Positions 50,501 through 62,398 of a DNA stretch of 64,000 nucleotides are shown here, in pieces. Under the pieces are notes generated by a model. That model was not told where the DNA came from and made no database searches. It worked only from the letters and a program-made list of their open reading frames with translations. The DNA is from Candolleomyces eurysporus. Lineage: Eukaryota; Basidiomycota; Agaricomycetes; Agaricales; Psathyrellaceae. Each line of letters begins with the position of its first letter. Positions within the stretch are counted from its first letter, which is position 1. The position numbers were made by a program, and so were the translations under genes. The stretch spans positions 1-64,000 of the forward strand of contig JANBPK010000787.1 in assembly GCA_027579435.1 (NCBI GenBank), in the 5' to 3' direction.

Positions 50501-52145
50501 CGCGGCAGTCCAGAAGCTGGAGCAAACGAAGTCAGACCCAAACCAGAGGGGATAGAATTAGGAGGACTCACTATTGCTGCTTCAGACGCAGTTCCTTTCC
50601 GACTAGAGACAACGTGATTAGAACTTGAAAATTCCATCAAGGAGCTTAAAAACACACATGAGCTAGACATGACCGAAAGCCGTGAGCTTAGCAACTTCTA
50701 CAGAGAAAGAGCTACTCACGTATGGTCATTAGGGTACAACACCGAGGTAATAGCATCGGCAGTGTTAGAAGATTCGACAGCTCCCTCATAGTTTCCAGCT
50801 GGAAAGGTGCATTTTTAGTCATAGCGCCTCAACGAAAGGCTTAGTAGACCCGTACCATTGAATGAGTTGAGATCGAAACCTCTCTTGGGCCTGCTCTCCC
50901 ACAACCTCAAGTTGTTGATGGTCTTGGTTCCATATCCAGGGATCATAACGTCATAGGCGACAGCGACGACTTCTTGACCACCTTGCCAGATGCCACGGCC
51001 ACTGGCAAGTCGTTCAGATTGGCCGTAGAAGCGAACTTCGTAGGTTACGTCGAGTCGGGGAAGCTGAACGCGCGATCAGCTACTGATATCAAGAGAGTAC
51101 CGCACAGGTAGTGCTTACCTCCCATGGGTTCTGGTTCTCCAACCATGGATCGGGGGCCTACGAGAATTCATTCGAGGTTATCACACAGTAACTCGATTTC
51201 ATGCGGTCTCTCACGTACCTCGAGCTGGTTTCCTTCGGGAGAAATCAATTGCTGGAAGATACCATACTTGTACCTCAGACCGTATCCCCAAAGAGGGAGT
51301 TCCTACATAAAAAGATAAGAACGCGTTTTTGAGACACTGGCGATAGAAAAAGCGTACCGTGGAGGACCCAGAGTCAAGGTAGCATGCGGCAAGACGTCCG
51401 AGACCGCCATTTCCGAGAGCAGCATCACGTTCCTTGTCAAGGATGTCTTCAATGCTGAACCCGAGCTTCTTGACACCATCACGGTATTCCTCCTTAAGTC
51501 CGAGGTTGAGAAGCTGCATTTGGAACGGTCATAAGTGATCATGTTCACTGATTAGGTGACATCACATACTGCGTTATCGAGAGTACGACCCATCAAGAAT
51601 TCGAGAGACAGGTAGTAAGCCCTCTTGGGGTTCTTGCGCGTGTAGTTGAGCTGTGTCTCGTTCCAGTTAACAATGAGGTTGTCTCGAACGGAGAGCGCGG
51701 CGGCTTGGTACGCGCCAAGGTCGTCTAAAGCAGGATTTAGCCCGTGTTCAGCATCGAGGTAAAATTTAAAGGGATCTCGCACCCAAGTTGTACGCCTGAC
51801 GAGCCAGAGACGTTTGGACATGGTTGACAAACGACTTTGTGACAGATGGTACATCTACGAAACACAACGAGATTTTAGACATCACGGAACCAGCCGCTCA
51901 TCACATCGCTCTCGACGCACCTTTATCGACACCGCGGAGAGCTTCCTTCCAAACTTTTTCGTCGCCTCGAGGCCATTGCTCCTTTCCAGTCGCGTCAACC
52001 TCTGGGAGGTAACCTATCGATCGCCAGTGTCAATCGCCATCTCCCAGCGCGACCGTCCTTGCCAAAGCGTACCCGTCAACGTTCGCACATGGCGACGAGC
52101 CCTCTGAGGCTTTCCAATGGACTTGGGGTCGATGGTAGAGGTCAT
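47547..52145 (-). CDS. GPH1: Glycogen phosphorylase (EC 2.4.1.1)
   Basis: Cytosolic enzyme releasing glucose-1-phosphate from glycogen with phosphate and pyridoxal phosphate. The start ATG at 52145 gives [18 protein letters not shown]. The following RTLTGYLPE resembles the phosphorylatable LTGxLP site of fungal phosphorylases. Catalytic landmarks are present in order: [101 protein letters not shown], the pyridoxal-lysine segment [15 protein letters not shown] and [10 protein letters not shown]. It ends with [18 protein letters not shown] and a stop at 47547. More than 20 short exons are used, including exons of 5 nt (49907-49911), 14 nt (49831-49844) and 18 nt (48869-48886). No break is needed, so the gene looks intact. 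Confidence 0.96.
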
Positions 52146-53562
52146 AGTAGCCTTTCGCCCTCTGTCAACCGGGGTGGGGTAGAGGGAGGAGAAAAGAGAG
52201 AGATAGATGTGATATGTGCGAACTAGGGTTTATAAATTGCTGGCGCCCCGGCGGACCCCTATAATGTGCTTCGACCGACCTGGGCACCCGCGTTTTCGTT
52301 GTTTCCCTTTTCTTGACGTCACTTTATCAGATATTTCTGTTTTGGGGAGGGCGCGATAATTTAAGGGGGTGTCCCAGATATTGATGGCCGAGGAGTCTGC
52401 CGAGTCGCCGGCGCGGCTGGTATGGAGAGATCGAATGGGCTTGGAATTTCGTTCATTCGATTTTATCGTTGTGTCGAAAGTAATAGCGCGCTCAACGTTC
52501 AACGTTCCTCAGAAGGCGCCCACTTCTTTCACTTTTCTTATCGATGAGATACTGAGACCTGAGGGTTCTCTTCAGGATGTGCCGGATCAATCAATCTCAG
52601 CTGCTATTGTTTCTCTGGAACCAAGTTCGAGGTTTTGTTTCCGACATACTAGAAAGAGACACTTCAGTTTCACATACATAAAAGAATTTCCCTTTCTTCG
52701 TAGAACTAATGGCCCGAAGTCAGTAGGTTCAATGGTTCCTGGCAGGTTGAAGGCGTTCTATCCCGGTCCTTGAAAGCCGACACTCTGAGCCGCTGTTCAT
52801 TTGTTTCGGTTTCGGCGACATTATTCCTTCCACGAACAAATTGATGAAGGAAAGTAGGCACCGGGCGAGCGTACAGTCGATCGAAGTCTCCTTCATTTCG
52901 TTTGCGAATTACGATCTGAAGAGATTCATAACTCCCAGGTTCTTCTTGGTTGCGACGTCGAGAAGAACTCGGAAGACACTGAAAATTTTCAATGAGGACC
53001 CGTGTGTTCCGACTTGCGACCCTTGCTGCGCAGAGTAAAAAAGCTAATCGCCACTGTGAAGAGAGACCGCCGCGGCACTTAACCGTCGAGTTCACTGTGA
53101 TAAGAAGGCTTCGGCAAGATCTATCACTGGACGGAGCATAGCGAGGTGCCTGAACGTTACCATGCGCCCATTGCAGTGAGTGGAAAAAGTGATGCGAGGT
53201 GATACTGTCGGGCGAAAGTCTCCCTTCCTTCCCTCCGTTCACGGCCGACTGTCCTTATTCAGGGACCCTTGTCTTTGGCAGATCTCTTAAGATATCTCAT
53301 TGCGCCATGTCAAGAAAAAGGAACACCTTCTCCCGCGAGCAATACTAACATATGTATAGAAATTGTGTACCAGCGCACTCAGTAGTGAGTCGAATCTGAC
53401 TGATACAATTGCCAGTATTGGCGCCTGTAGTAACGCCATTTCTCCGCGGTCAGGGTATTTCGCAAGGCAACGGGTACGGTAGAAGCGGCTCTTTCGTAGA
53501 TAACCGGAATGCGCTGTAAAGAAGAATGAACTCCTGGAGCCCTTCGGATTTCAATACAGTTC
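52146..53562. other. Intergenic region upstream of glycogen phosphorylase
   Basis: Contains the phosphorylase promoter just above 52146. Open frames on both strands (for example 52369-52773 plus and 52706-53242 minus) overlap each other and show no domain or splice structure, so I do not call genes. Confidence 0.4.
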
Positions 53563-55741
53563 CTCGAACGTTTGTCGTACGAGGAAGGCCGATCATCTGA
53601 AAGTTGTGATATGATGGCACCCTTGGTTATGCTCCTACTTCGTTCGATGATAAAACTTTGACCAAATACGCAAAGCGCTCAAGCGCTCACTTCGTCGTCC
53701 GTTGTACTCGTCTCCGAGGCCCGCAGTACTGCTGACCGCTCCAATGATGGACGCGCTCACGCGCCAATAGCAATGCAGAGGTCTCCTTACCGCGGGCTGT
53801 TTTAACGACATACATATGTCGCGTATCACACGCATCCAGAGCAGATTTCGCTTAGCAAAGGCTTGCTCATTGGCTGAATCCCCTCTGTCTTCTTCTCTTT
53901 TAGGGAGCGTGACGTGAACGTGCGCTCATTTGATGGTGGTCGATTCCGGCGAGACTCGAAAGAGCACTCGAACAAGCGCGCTATCTAAATGGGTACTGTA
54001 CCATGTATAGTTATTTCCGGTGCTCTTTGTAGTATCTGAGAGACTGCACCCAACAGCTATCAACAAGAGGGAAGTCTACCAAGAGCAGGGCCATCGGATA
54101 AGTAATGACAACGTAGCAAAAGTGGCAGCTGAAGGAATCCTCGCCTCGCCTCCGTTACTTTCTTGCTGGAAATGAATCCACTAAACAATGCTAAGTGGCA
54201 GAACACTAATGCAAAACACCGTGGGGTGCCTGAGGGCGTTAAGATCAATAGGAAAGCGGTAGTTGCCAGCGCTAAGTAAGATGGGGACCGTATACAAGCA
54301 TGATTCTAGCCTCATTCCTGAAATCCTTAGGAAATACGTCGCCCTCTACGGAGTCCGTCCGTGCATCTCCACCACGACTTGGGATGTGGGGTTATTGTTT
54401 CGCTATTCCAGAAGAAGAGAAGGATGTACATCGAAATCGAGACCGTCAAAGTCAGCCACCGCCAAAGGTATTCGCCCCAGATGCGCCATTGCAGCTAGGC
54501 ATTGCCTATTGAACACTAGTGCAGCCATTCCATTCAACGCGGAGTAATAATTTTTAGTTTGAGTACAGAAACATGATCTGGCAGGGTTCGGCTCATAGTC
54601 CTCTGAAGGCGCAGATGGCAAAGAGCTGGATAATCATAGAATGATTATAGAATGAGATGAGCTGGATAGGCAAGATAATTTTCAATGCACACCAAGATGC
54701 TGAGGGGGACCGAGACCTTTCCGAGTTGCTTAAGCACTTGTCTGGTGACATTGCGCTTCACGGAGAAAGGTAAGATTTTTCGGACACTGGAATTGAGAGG
54801 AGACTCACGGCCATAACTCCGAAAACGTAGAGTGAAGCTAGAGATGAAACGAATGCCGACATGATTACATACTGGAAACAAATTCTCAGTGTACTGCTAT
54901 AACACTGCACCATAATGATCTGAAGGAGTGGAAAGGGCAACTCACCGTCAAGGAGACAGTCCGACCGCGGCTCAAGAAATGTAAGGAAGCATCACCGTTG
55001 CGAGAACGTAGAAACTCGTCATGAGTGCGGGTTCTGATTCCAGGAGCATTGGCAGAGTCCATGATTAGCGCTTGGTAGCTTTGGGTGAAGCTTAAGGGAC
55101 TGCAATTTCAGAGAAATTATCAAGGGGTATATATATATTCCTAGCTCCTTGCACACCTTTGCTAAATAATCAAGTTATCCGTCTACCGGTACCGCTGAAG
55201 AGCGTTGACACCGGACAGCCCGTAGTGTAAGCTAGGACCTGGGCGTCTACTAGTATCAGAAACTAACACACCCCGCAAGTGTATTCGAGCATGTTTGCCG
55301 TAAGAAGTTTGCGTGACCCCGCACGGCCTTCAGGGTCATAAAAATTATGAGAGCACGACAGCTGTACCTACGTACGACTTTGTTTTATCTCGAAGTCCGA
55401 CATATAGTGGCATTTGGAATTCGAGTCCGTGAAGCAGTGACTGTCAAAGATGGGTGAGGCTATTCTAGACTTTTCCTTGCCAGGCCTCGTCGCCGGTGAC
55501 AAAAAGGGTACCATCCCGTTGTTCTCGAGCCTCGATGCAACAGTAGCTCCTGTAGGAGCTTAGGGAGAAAGATTTCGTCGGTGGTCTGAGATGTCCCGGA
55601 GTGGATAAGTGATAGCAAGGACGTGAATTTGGCTTTCTTGAGAACCAATGCTCCAGTCGGCGATCAATCCTTTCTTAGTTTCCTTGTGTGATTCTGAAGC
55701 AACGTCACTTTTTCTAGATCGCATACATTGCGTGGAACTTT
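53563..55741. repeat. Tandem segmental duplication, copy A
   Basis: Begins with a TCGAAC(G/A)TTTGTCGT(A/G)CGAGG word that recurs at the start of copy B (55742). It contains the deleted GPCR copy and its flanks and is about 400 bp shorter than copy B because of internal deletions. Identity is high outside the deletions. Confidence 0.85.
54060..55062 (-). pseudogene. GPCR-like pseudogene with internal deletions
   Basis: It aligns along its whole length with the intact gene at 56111-57676: same ATG context (MDSANAPGIRTRTHDE against MDSADTPGARTCTNDE), same first membrane helix (VIMSAFVSSLASLYVF) and same tail. Three blocks are missing. The first runs from the RQV codons to VLKQLG, removing the helix 2-3 region. 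The second is the segment after TTCAGAGGACTATG. The third is about 130 bp from CTACGTTGTCATTACT to TATCCGATGG, near the C-terminus. Each join lies at a short matching word. It also has substitutions creating stops (for example TAG in the IVRW motif and after LLLE). It cannot encode a seven-helix receptor. Confidence 0.88.
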
Positions 55742-58355
55742 CGAACATTTGTCGTGCGAGGAAGACCGATCGTTTGAAAGTTGCAATATGATGGCACCCT
55801 TGGATGCATTCCTACTTCATTCAACGATAAAACTTTGACCCAGGACACAAAGCGCTAGATTTCGTCGTCTGTTGTACTTGTCTCCGAGGCCTGCAGTACT
55901 GCTGACCACTCCAATGGTGGACACGCTCATGCACCAAATAATCATAATGCAGACGTCTCCTTACCGCGGAGTGTTTGGACGACACACATATGTCGTGTAT
56001 CACACTCATCCAGAGCAGATTGATGCAAGTCAAACAGGGATAGGTATTGTACAAGGTATAATTATTTCCAGTGCTTTTTGTAGTATCCGAGAGACTGCAT
56101 CTAACAGCTGTCAACGAGAGGGAAGTCTGCCCAATTCAAGGCCATCGGATATACGTCCTGTCGCTGTCGCTCCTTCAACATGATCGTGGACTCTCCGCGA
56201 GACCACTGTATCCGAGTCATGATTGTGTTTCCCAAACAGAACAGTGTTTGGCCGGGTTTTTAACAGTAGTATAACGTTGAATGCCCCGCTCAGGACGAGT
56301 AATGACAACGTAGCAAAAGTGGCAGCTGAGGGAATCCTCGCCTCGCCTCCGTTGCTTTCTCGCTGGAAATCAATCCACCGAACAATGCTCAGTGGCAAAA
56401 GACTAATGCAAACCACGGTGGGGTACCTGAGGGCATTTAAGATCAACTTAGCGTGAGTTGCCAGCGTTGAATAAGATGAGGAACGTACGCAAGCATGATT
56501 TTGGCCTCATTCCTGAGATCCTTAGGGAATTCGTTGGCCTCAACGGAGTCTTTCTGTCGAATTTGGAATCTCCACCACGACTTGGGATGTGGGGTGATTG
56601 TTCCGCGAATCCAGAAGAAAAGAGGGGTGTACGTCAAAATCGAGACCGTTAAGGTCAGCCACCACCAGAAATATTCGCCCCAGATGCGCCATTGCAGGTA
56701 GTCGTTGCCTATCCAACACCAGTACTGTCATTCCATTGAACGCGGAGTAGTCAATTTTAGTGTAAGTATAGAAGCGTGATCTGGCAGGATTTCGCTTACC
56801 GGAACGGGTGCTATGTAGCGATGCTGTTCATCTTTGTGTAGATTCAGAACGTTTCCAAGAACGACCATGAGGATGATAAAACCCCATATTCCGGTAATGA
56901 GAAGCTTGGTCAGTAGCAGAGACTCGGATGTTCTGCCAATCCATAGTCCTCTGAAGGTGTAGATGGCGAGGAGCTGGGCAATTATTACGAAATGAGATGA
57001 CTTGAAGAGGTAATGTAATATTCAATGCGTACCAATACGCTGAGGGGGACTGAGACCTGCCCGAGTTGCTTAAGTACTCCTAAAATATGTATATTAGAAT
57101 ATTGCATTATTCCATACCACCCAAGCAAAATAGGACGCACCTTGTGCAGTACAGTAAGCGCCAATTTTTACTTTGCCATCGTTCACCCATTTGATATTTA
57201 AAATTTCGCCAAGTGCCTGAATCGCTTCCCCGAGGAAGATAGAGAACTGAAATTACAACAGAGAAAAATTAAGTGTAGGTCGGCGAGTCACTATCACAAA
57301 AGCGAAGTTGCGTACCATAATCACGTCTACTGGGTCGACAAATATTCGCCACTCTCGGTGTCTTCGCACTTGTCTAGAGATATTGGGCTTCACGGAGAAG
57401 GGTAAGATTTCGGACACTAGAGTTGGAAAGAAACTCACAGCCATGATAGCTACGAACACGTAGAGTACAGCTAGAAACGAAACGAATGCCGACAGGATTA
57501 CCAACTGGAAACGGATTTTCAGTATATAATTATCTGCAGAAGTGGAAGCAGCAACTCACCGTCTCGCCGACAATCTGGCCGCGGGTCAAGCAATGTACGG
57601 AAGTATCACCGTTGTGAGAACGTAGAAGCTCGTCATTTGTGCAGGTTCTGGCTCCAGGAGTATCGGCAGAGTCCATGATTAGTGCCGGGTAGCCTTGGAT
57701 GAGGCTGGTGGGGCTGAAATACAAGAGAAAAGATCAAGGGGTATATATATTCCTAGCTCCTTGCACACCTTTAACGAATGATCAAACTGACTGTCTACCG
57801 CTGCCGCTGAAGAGCGTTGACACTGGACAGCCCGTAGTGGTGAGATTGTACCTGGGCGTCTAGATGAAACCGACTTGAACACCCCGCAAGCGTATTCGAG
57901 CATATTTGCCGTAAGAAGTTTGTACCCCGCACGGCCTTCAGGTTCATGCAAAATAGCACGACAGCTGTACTCACGTACGACTGTATATTTTCTCGACGTG
58001 CGACGTACAGTGACATTTGGAATCCGAGTCCGTGAAGCAGTGACTGTCAGGGATGGGTGGCTGTTCTGGACCTTTCCTCGCCAGGGTCGTCGACGGCGAT
58101 AAAGGGGGCACCATCTTGAAGTTGTCGATGCCCGATGCAAGAGTAGCTCCCATAGAAGCTTAGGGAGAGGGGTTTCGTCGCTGGTTTCCGGTAGTTTGCG
58201 ACGTCCTGGAGTGGAGATATGAGCGAAGACTGAATTTGGTTTTCTCGCGGATTAATGTTCCAGTCGGAGATCGACCTTTTCTTAGGTTCCTTGCGTTATT
58301 CTGAAGCACCAACGTCACCTTTTCTAGAACATCTCAACTGCGTGGAACTTTTGAA
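55742..58355. repeat. Tandem segmental duplication, copy B
   Basis: Direct repeat of copy A, running from the TCGAACATTTGTCG word at 55742 to the GCGTGGAACTT word near 58352, the same word that closes copy A at about 55735. It carries the complete GPCR gene plus upstream and downstream flanks. Confidence 0.85.
56111..57676 (-). CDS. G-protein-coupled receptor-like protein (Git3/cAMP-receptor-like fungal family)
   Basis: Plasma-membrane seven-helix protein predicted to signal through a heterotrimeric G protein; ligand unknown. The ATG at 57676 starts a Cys-containing N-tail. Exons then give helix 1 (LVILSAFVSFLAVLYVFVAI), a basic loop (SRQVRRHREW), helix 2 (FSIFLGEAIQALGEIL), NDGKVKIGAYCTAQGVLKQL with the conserved Cys of helix 3, helix 4 (LITGIWGFIILMVVLGNVL), a YWCWIGNDY extracellular motif, helix 5 (WLTLTVSILTYTPLFFWI), IVRWIDFQ, ATFATLSLLVLSGAFNVILL for helices 6-7, and PNTVLFGK before the tail. 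Introns are 50-80 nt and all phases agree; the last exon is 56426-56111. The tandem copy next door is dead, so this is the only intact receptor here. Confidence 0.85.
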
Positions 58356-58740
58356 TGCCCGGGAGTGCCTACGCAGGGATAAGTAGCGAGTCCAAAACGG
58401 TCAACTTGATGAGCTATTTATATATGTAGTACTGCCACCTATCCACACGCACGGATGATCCTTGCCTGACGTGCGTTGATTAGCTGGGTTTCTCGTACTT
58501 CTTCTTTGTCAAGAGCCAGAATATGCGTCGTGTGCCTCTGTGGTAGTCGCGAAAGACGCATCCTCCCTTTTCCTTGGAGCTCGGCCGGCTTCGGTGTTTG
58601 CCGATGTGCATTCCCACATTCCCGTCCAGCCCGCAGTGATGGGCTAATAATAGCACCATTCATTGGACGACCGTCATCTACGAAAGGTAAGGGCCCTTGC
58701 TTCAGAACGGCACCTGTCCACGCACACCTCACCAAAAACC

Positions 58741-60327
58741 ATGGTCTTTGGCTTGTTCTCGCAAAATTGGAACCCAGATGGCAAGGTACGCCCTCTTACC
58801 CCTCAAAATTCCAGGCAACCCCACTGACTGTTGATTTCATGAACTACGCGTGCTGCTTGCTGCTTGCGACATGCTATGACTGCTATTACTGCGTGCCAAC
58901 AGCACTGCTACGTCACAGGCGGAAGCCAAGGGCTTGGACTGGCATTTGCCNAAAATACTAGTGACAAAAGGCGCACACGTCTCAATTGTCGCACGTAACC
59001 AACAAAAATTGGACGAGGCCCTAGCTGAACTTGAGGTTCGTCTTTTCCGCGNTTTTTTCGTGAAATGAGTTAATAGTTAACGAGGGACCTAAAATCACCT
59101 TCTCTATCTCGATATTTTGAATCCTAACATCACACGGTTTACGCAACACGCAGGCAGCCCGAATAGCGCCCTCGCAAATCCTGCAAGCCCACTCTGCCAG
59201 CCTCGTCAGCGCGTCAGAATCCACAGCAGCCTTGGAGGCGGTATGCAAAGCCCACAACGGCCAGGCTCCTGACGCTGTTATCACCTGTGCGGGGTCTGCA
59301 AAACCCGGGTTCTTCATAGAGGCCACGGAACAGGATTTGCTTGACGGTATGCAGAATGGGTATTGGATCCAGGCATGGACGGCTTGGGTGAGTCTATTTC
59401 GTTGCTTTCTGCCATGTTATTGACTCACAACGGGCTGGAATTTCAGGCGGCCCTCAAGATGATGGTGAAGCAGAAGAAAACAGGGGGCAAGATCTGCCTG
59501 GTCAGCTCCATGCTGGGCTATATGTCAATCATTGGGTGGTCACCATACGCGCCGCCGAAAACTGCTTTGCGAGGTTCGTTGCATCTATATTCTTCTCGGT
59601 TCGTCTCACTCACGTACCCATTCCTTCTCTTCTTGTACCTTAACGTGAACAGCTCTCGCGGACACCCTCCAATCCGAAACCATGCTCTACGGCATCGACA
59701 CCCAGGTTTACTTCCCACCCACGATGTTCAGCCCAGGACTCGAGAACGAAAACAAGACGAAGCCTGATATTGTCAAGAAAATTGATGAGAGCGATGAGGG
59801 GCAAACACCTGAACAGGCTGCTCAGCAATTCTACAAAGGTACTTTCATTCTACCAGACGCCCCCCCCCCATTTCTCTCTGCCAGTCCCTTGGCGTCCGAA
59901 TCGTCTTCTTTTTACCACCATCGTTCCCAGCTGCCCCTTCTTCCGGTTATCCGACCCGTTTCCGTTTATCCCTCCTTCCTTCCTGACTGATTGATTGACG
60001 GTATCTATCCCTACTAGGTTTCGTGAGAGGTGACGCACATATTACCGGAGACCTGCTCAATGACCTGTTCCGTGCTGGAACGCGCGGTGTGACCCCACGA
60101 GTCAACTTTGTGATGGACGTGTTATATGACTTGGCTCAATTCGTGAGTAGCCAGCTTCTCTGTTCCCCGTTTTCCTTCTTTCTCTTTTCATCGTGGGCCT
60201 TATACTGATTGGACTCGAACACATAAAGGTCGCCGCACCCGTTTGGAGACGAAAAGTCGACAGAATGGTTCGTGCACATGGACCGGAACATCAACGATAC
60301 CTTCAAGAACGAGGGTTCTTTGGTTGA
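58741..60327 (+). CDS. TSC10: 3-ketodihydrosphingosine reductase (short-chain dehydrogenase)
   Basis: ER-membrane, NADPH-dependent second step of sphingolipid synthesis: 3-ketosphinganine to dihydrosphingosine. Seven exons: 58741-58785, 58903-59035, 59154-59397, 59447-59573, 59653-59838, 60018-60142 and 60229-60327. HCYVTGGSQGLGLAFAK is the dinucleotide-binding TGxxxGxG motif. VSSMLGYMS and YAPPK hold the catalytic Ser and YxxxK. GYWIQAWTAW, FPPTMFSPGLENENKTKP and the C-terminal hydrophobic VAAPVWRRKVD region match the KDSR family. The N at 58951 beside AAAA must be dropped to keep the frame (FAKILVTKGAHVS). The length of about 320 residues is normal. Part of exon 5 is copied downstream at 62.1 kb. 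Confidence 0.93.
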
Positions 60328-62097
60328 TTGTCTCCCCATTTGGCCGCGGACTTCTGTAGAGTTTCTTTATATTCTTGCTACTCCTCCTACCCTATAGCTC
60401 TATTATTTACTGTTCATCGATGAATAATATCTATGACTAGTGCCGTCTCCCAAGCTGGGCCCCCGATCCTTGTTAGGTCGTCTCTTCCCTACCGAAAGCA
60501 ATACATTTACGGGCATTGCCGAGGAGCTTAATGAATCGACGCGCTTACTTCGTGTTTTTCGAGTCAGAAACGCGTCGCCCTCGAGATCTTGAACCCCCGG
60601 TTCTCATTCACAAGTGCAATGTCTACAGACAGAGAAGTCAAACTCGAGGAGGTACGTGCTTGCACCATCCACCCACCACCCAGACCAGTGATCGATCGGT
60701 TACCTGTCTACCATCCACCACTCTCCTTATCGGTACCCCAACTAATTGCGCGTCAAAAAGCAACTCGCAGCCCAAGAGCGCGAGATTGAGCGGCTCAGGA
60801 GCGTCATTGATCGACTTAACTGCTCTTCCACGGACGTCAAGGCAGATGGGGGNTAAAGAAGAAGAACACGATGTGGCCCCGAGCTCTTGCTCGAATGGCG
60901 AGAACGAACTCCCAGCTGAAAGTGGCTCTGACCGTGATTCAGAGGACGCGGCAAGCGACGAGGAAGAACTCCCAGAAGCGTACTGGGACGACGATGATTT
61001 GATATATCGATGCGCGGAGTGTAACGGTGAGGTGGTCGAGTCTGTTTGCGCCTTCTGTAGGAAGCGGAACGTATGTCCAGTTTCTCTGCTTTCTCTCATC
61101 CCCTCTTTAACGAAGATCGTATAAATTTTTACCGACCGATACTATGCCGCACCCTTCGGTATTGTGTAGTACGTCTCGGGTCCAGAGGACAGTCACCCAG
61201 CACACAGCCAAGCCCTGTCCGACGACAGACAAATGGCACCTCGGGGCACCACTCCTCTCTTGGACATCGACCTTTCGGGCCTCATTCCCCCTCCCAGTTA
61301 TGGAGACTCCCGCACTATGGAGTACTACCAACTCCTTCGCCGAGGCGCCACTGAGTATATGTGCGAAATTTTTGGCCTCGGGTTCACCGAAGATGAAGGT
61401 ATCTTCGCGTGGGCGAATGACTTTCTGTTCAATGAGTTCTCAAGTGACGTGATGGAAGAAGGTGACAAATGGAAGATATACCTTGGCCGAAGGATCGAGT
61501 TGGACGAGGACGACGATCAAGGGGCGAGTTTTATTGAGGAGCTACTCGATGATGGTGTGCTTTTCGCACCGGAGGGGTGTCGATGGGCTACGGTCAAGGA
61601 GGGTCCCAACCTCTGGGTTACTCGACCAAACTCGAAATTACCTGCGTACGAAGCTGACTCGGACGACGAAGAGGAGAATATTATCCATGAAGATCAGGAG
61701 TGTGATGAGGAGGACGGGGATTCTGCTGAAGCTGAGCCTTGGCCTGTCGTGAACGTATACGACTCTCCGTCCGATGAGACTGAGTCGGAGCCCGGGAGTG
61801 TTCTTTCGGTCAGCACAGCCGAAGAAACGGATAACGAAGGGGCTTCTGATTACTCCCTTCATGACGTCGGCATTTCGATTGATGACCAAGATGAGGATAC
61901 GGAATGGGAGGACGATGAGTGGTCTGAAGAGTCCGATGCTGGCGCAAGCAACGAATAGGAATTCGAGACCGAGGCGCAGGAGGCTGACTAGAGTCCGCAA
62001 CTGTCGGATTCCGTGAAGAGCGATGCGTTTCAGTGTCACAGTTTTTCTCGTCTAGAAAATGTCCATAATTTTACAGTGCACAGACTCCAACATTCGT
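59705..62097. repeat. Segmental duplication, copy A
   Basis: The block from within exon 5 of the reductase gene to 140 bp past the stop of the following gene is repeated directly at 62098-63870. Copies A and B both end with CAGACTCCAACATTC (about 62083 and 63859), which marks the join. Confidence 0.85.
60619..61958 (+). CDS. Hypothetical protein: coiled coil, CxxC..CxxC zinc-ribbon and acidic tail (copy A)
   Basis: Three exons: 60619-60651, 60761-61070 and 61170-61958. After a short start (MSTDREVKLEE) comes a coiled-coil-like segment (QLAAQEREIERLRSVIDRL) and an acidic Ser/Glu-rich stretch. A compact CAEC-x9-CAFC pair probably binds one zinc. A conserved block (PRGTTPLLDIDLSGLIPPP, FTEDEGIFAWANDFLFNEF, DKWKIYLGRRIELDEDD, NLWVTRP) precedes a long acidic tail. 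I know similar proteins only as uncharacterised Agaricomycete proteins. The N at 60853 next to GGGG would create a stop; removing it gives GGKEEEHD and a 309-nt exon in phase, matching copy B. Confidence 0.8.
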
Positions 62098-62245
62098 TTA
62101 CTCCCCGCCTACAACGTTCAGCCCAGGACTCGAGAACAAGAACAAGACGAAACCTGATATCTTGAAGGTAATTGATGAAAACGATGAGGGGCAAACATCT
62201 GAACAGGCTGCCCAGCAGTTCTACATAGGCACTTTCTACCTGAAA
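62098..62245 (+). pseudogene. Duplicated stub of 3-ketodihydrosphingosine reductase exon 5
   Basis: The frame reads FSPGLENKNKTKPDIL, then DENDEGQTSEQAAQQFYIG, the same as exon 5 of the reductase at 59720-59838 with a few substitutions. It breaks off just inside the former intron 5; exons 6 and 7 are absent and the sequence jumps to the former 3' flank (about 60495). There is no start or catalytic region, so it is a dead duplication edge. Confidence 0.88.
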
Positions 62246-62398
62246 GAAAGCAGGGGACCTACCGCGTTTGCGGGCATCGCCGAGGAACTAAATGAGTCGA
62301 CGCGACACGTGTTTACTTCATGCTCCTCTCAGAAACGCCTTGAAATCTTGAGTGTTATGTAAACTGCAAATTCTCATTCATCAAGACAATGTCTACAA

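Noticed and set aside
51700..51790. In-frame segment [19 protein letters not shown] in glycogen phosphorylase taken as coding
   Set aside because: The family has [13 protein letters not shown] without an insertion. The segment is flanked by GTGCGA and TTTAG and is a read-through intron.
52369..53242. Overlapping ORFs of 134 and 178 codons upstream of glycogen phosphorylase
   Set aside because: They lie on opposite strands, partly overlap, and show no domain, conserved motif or introns.
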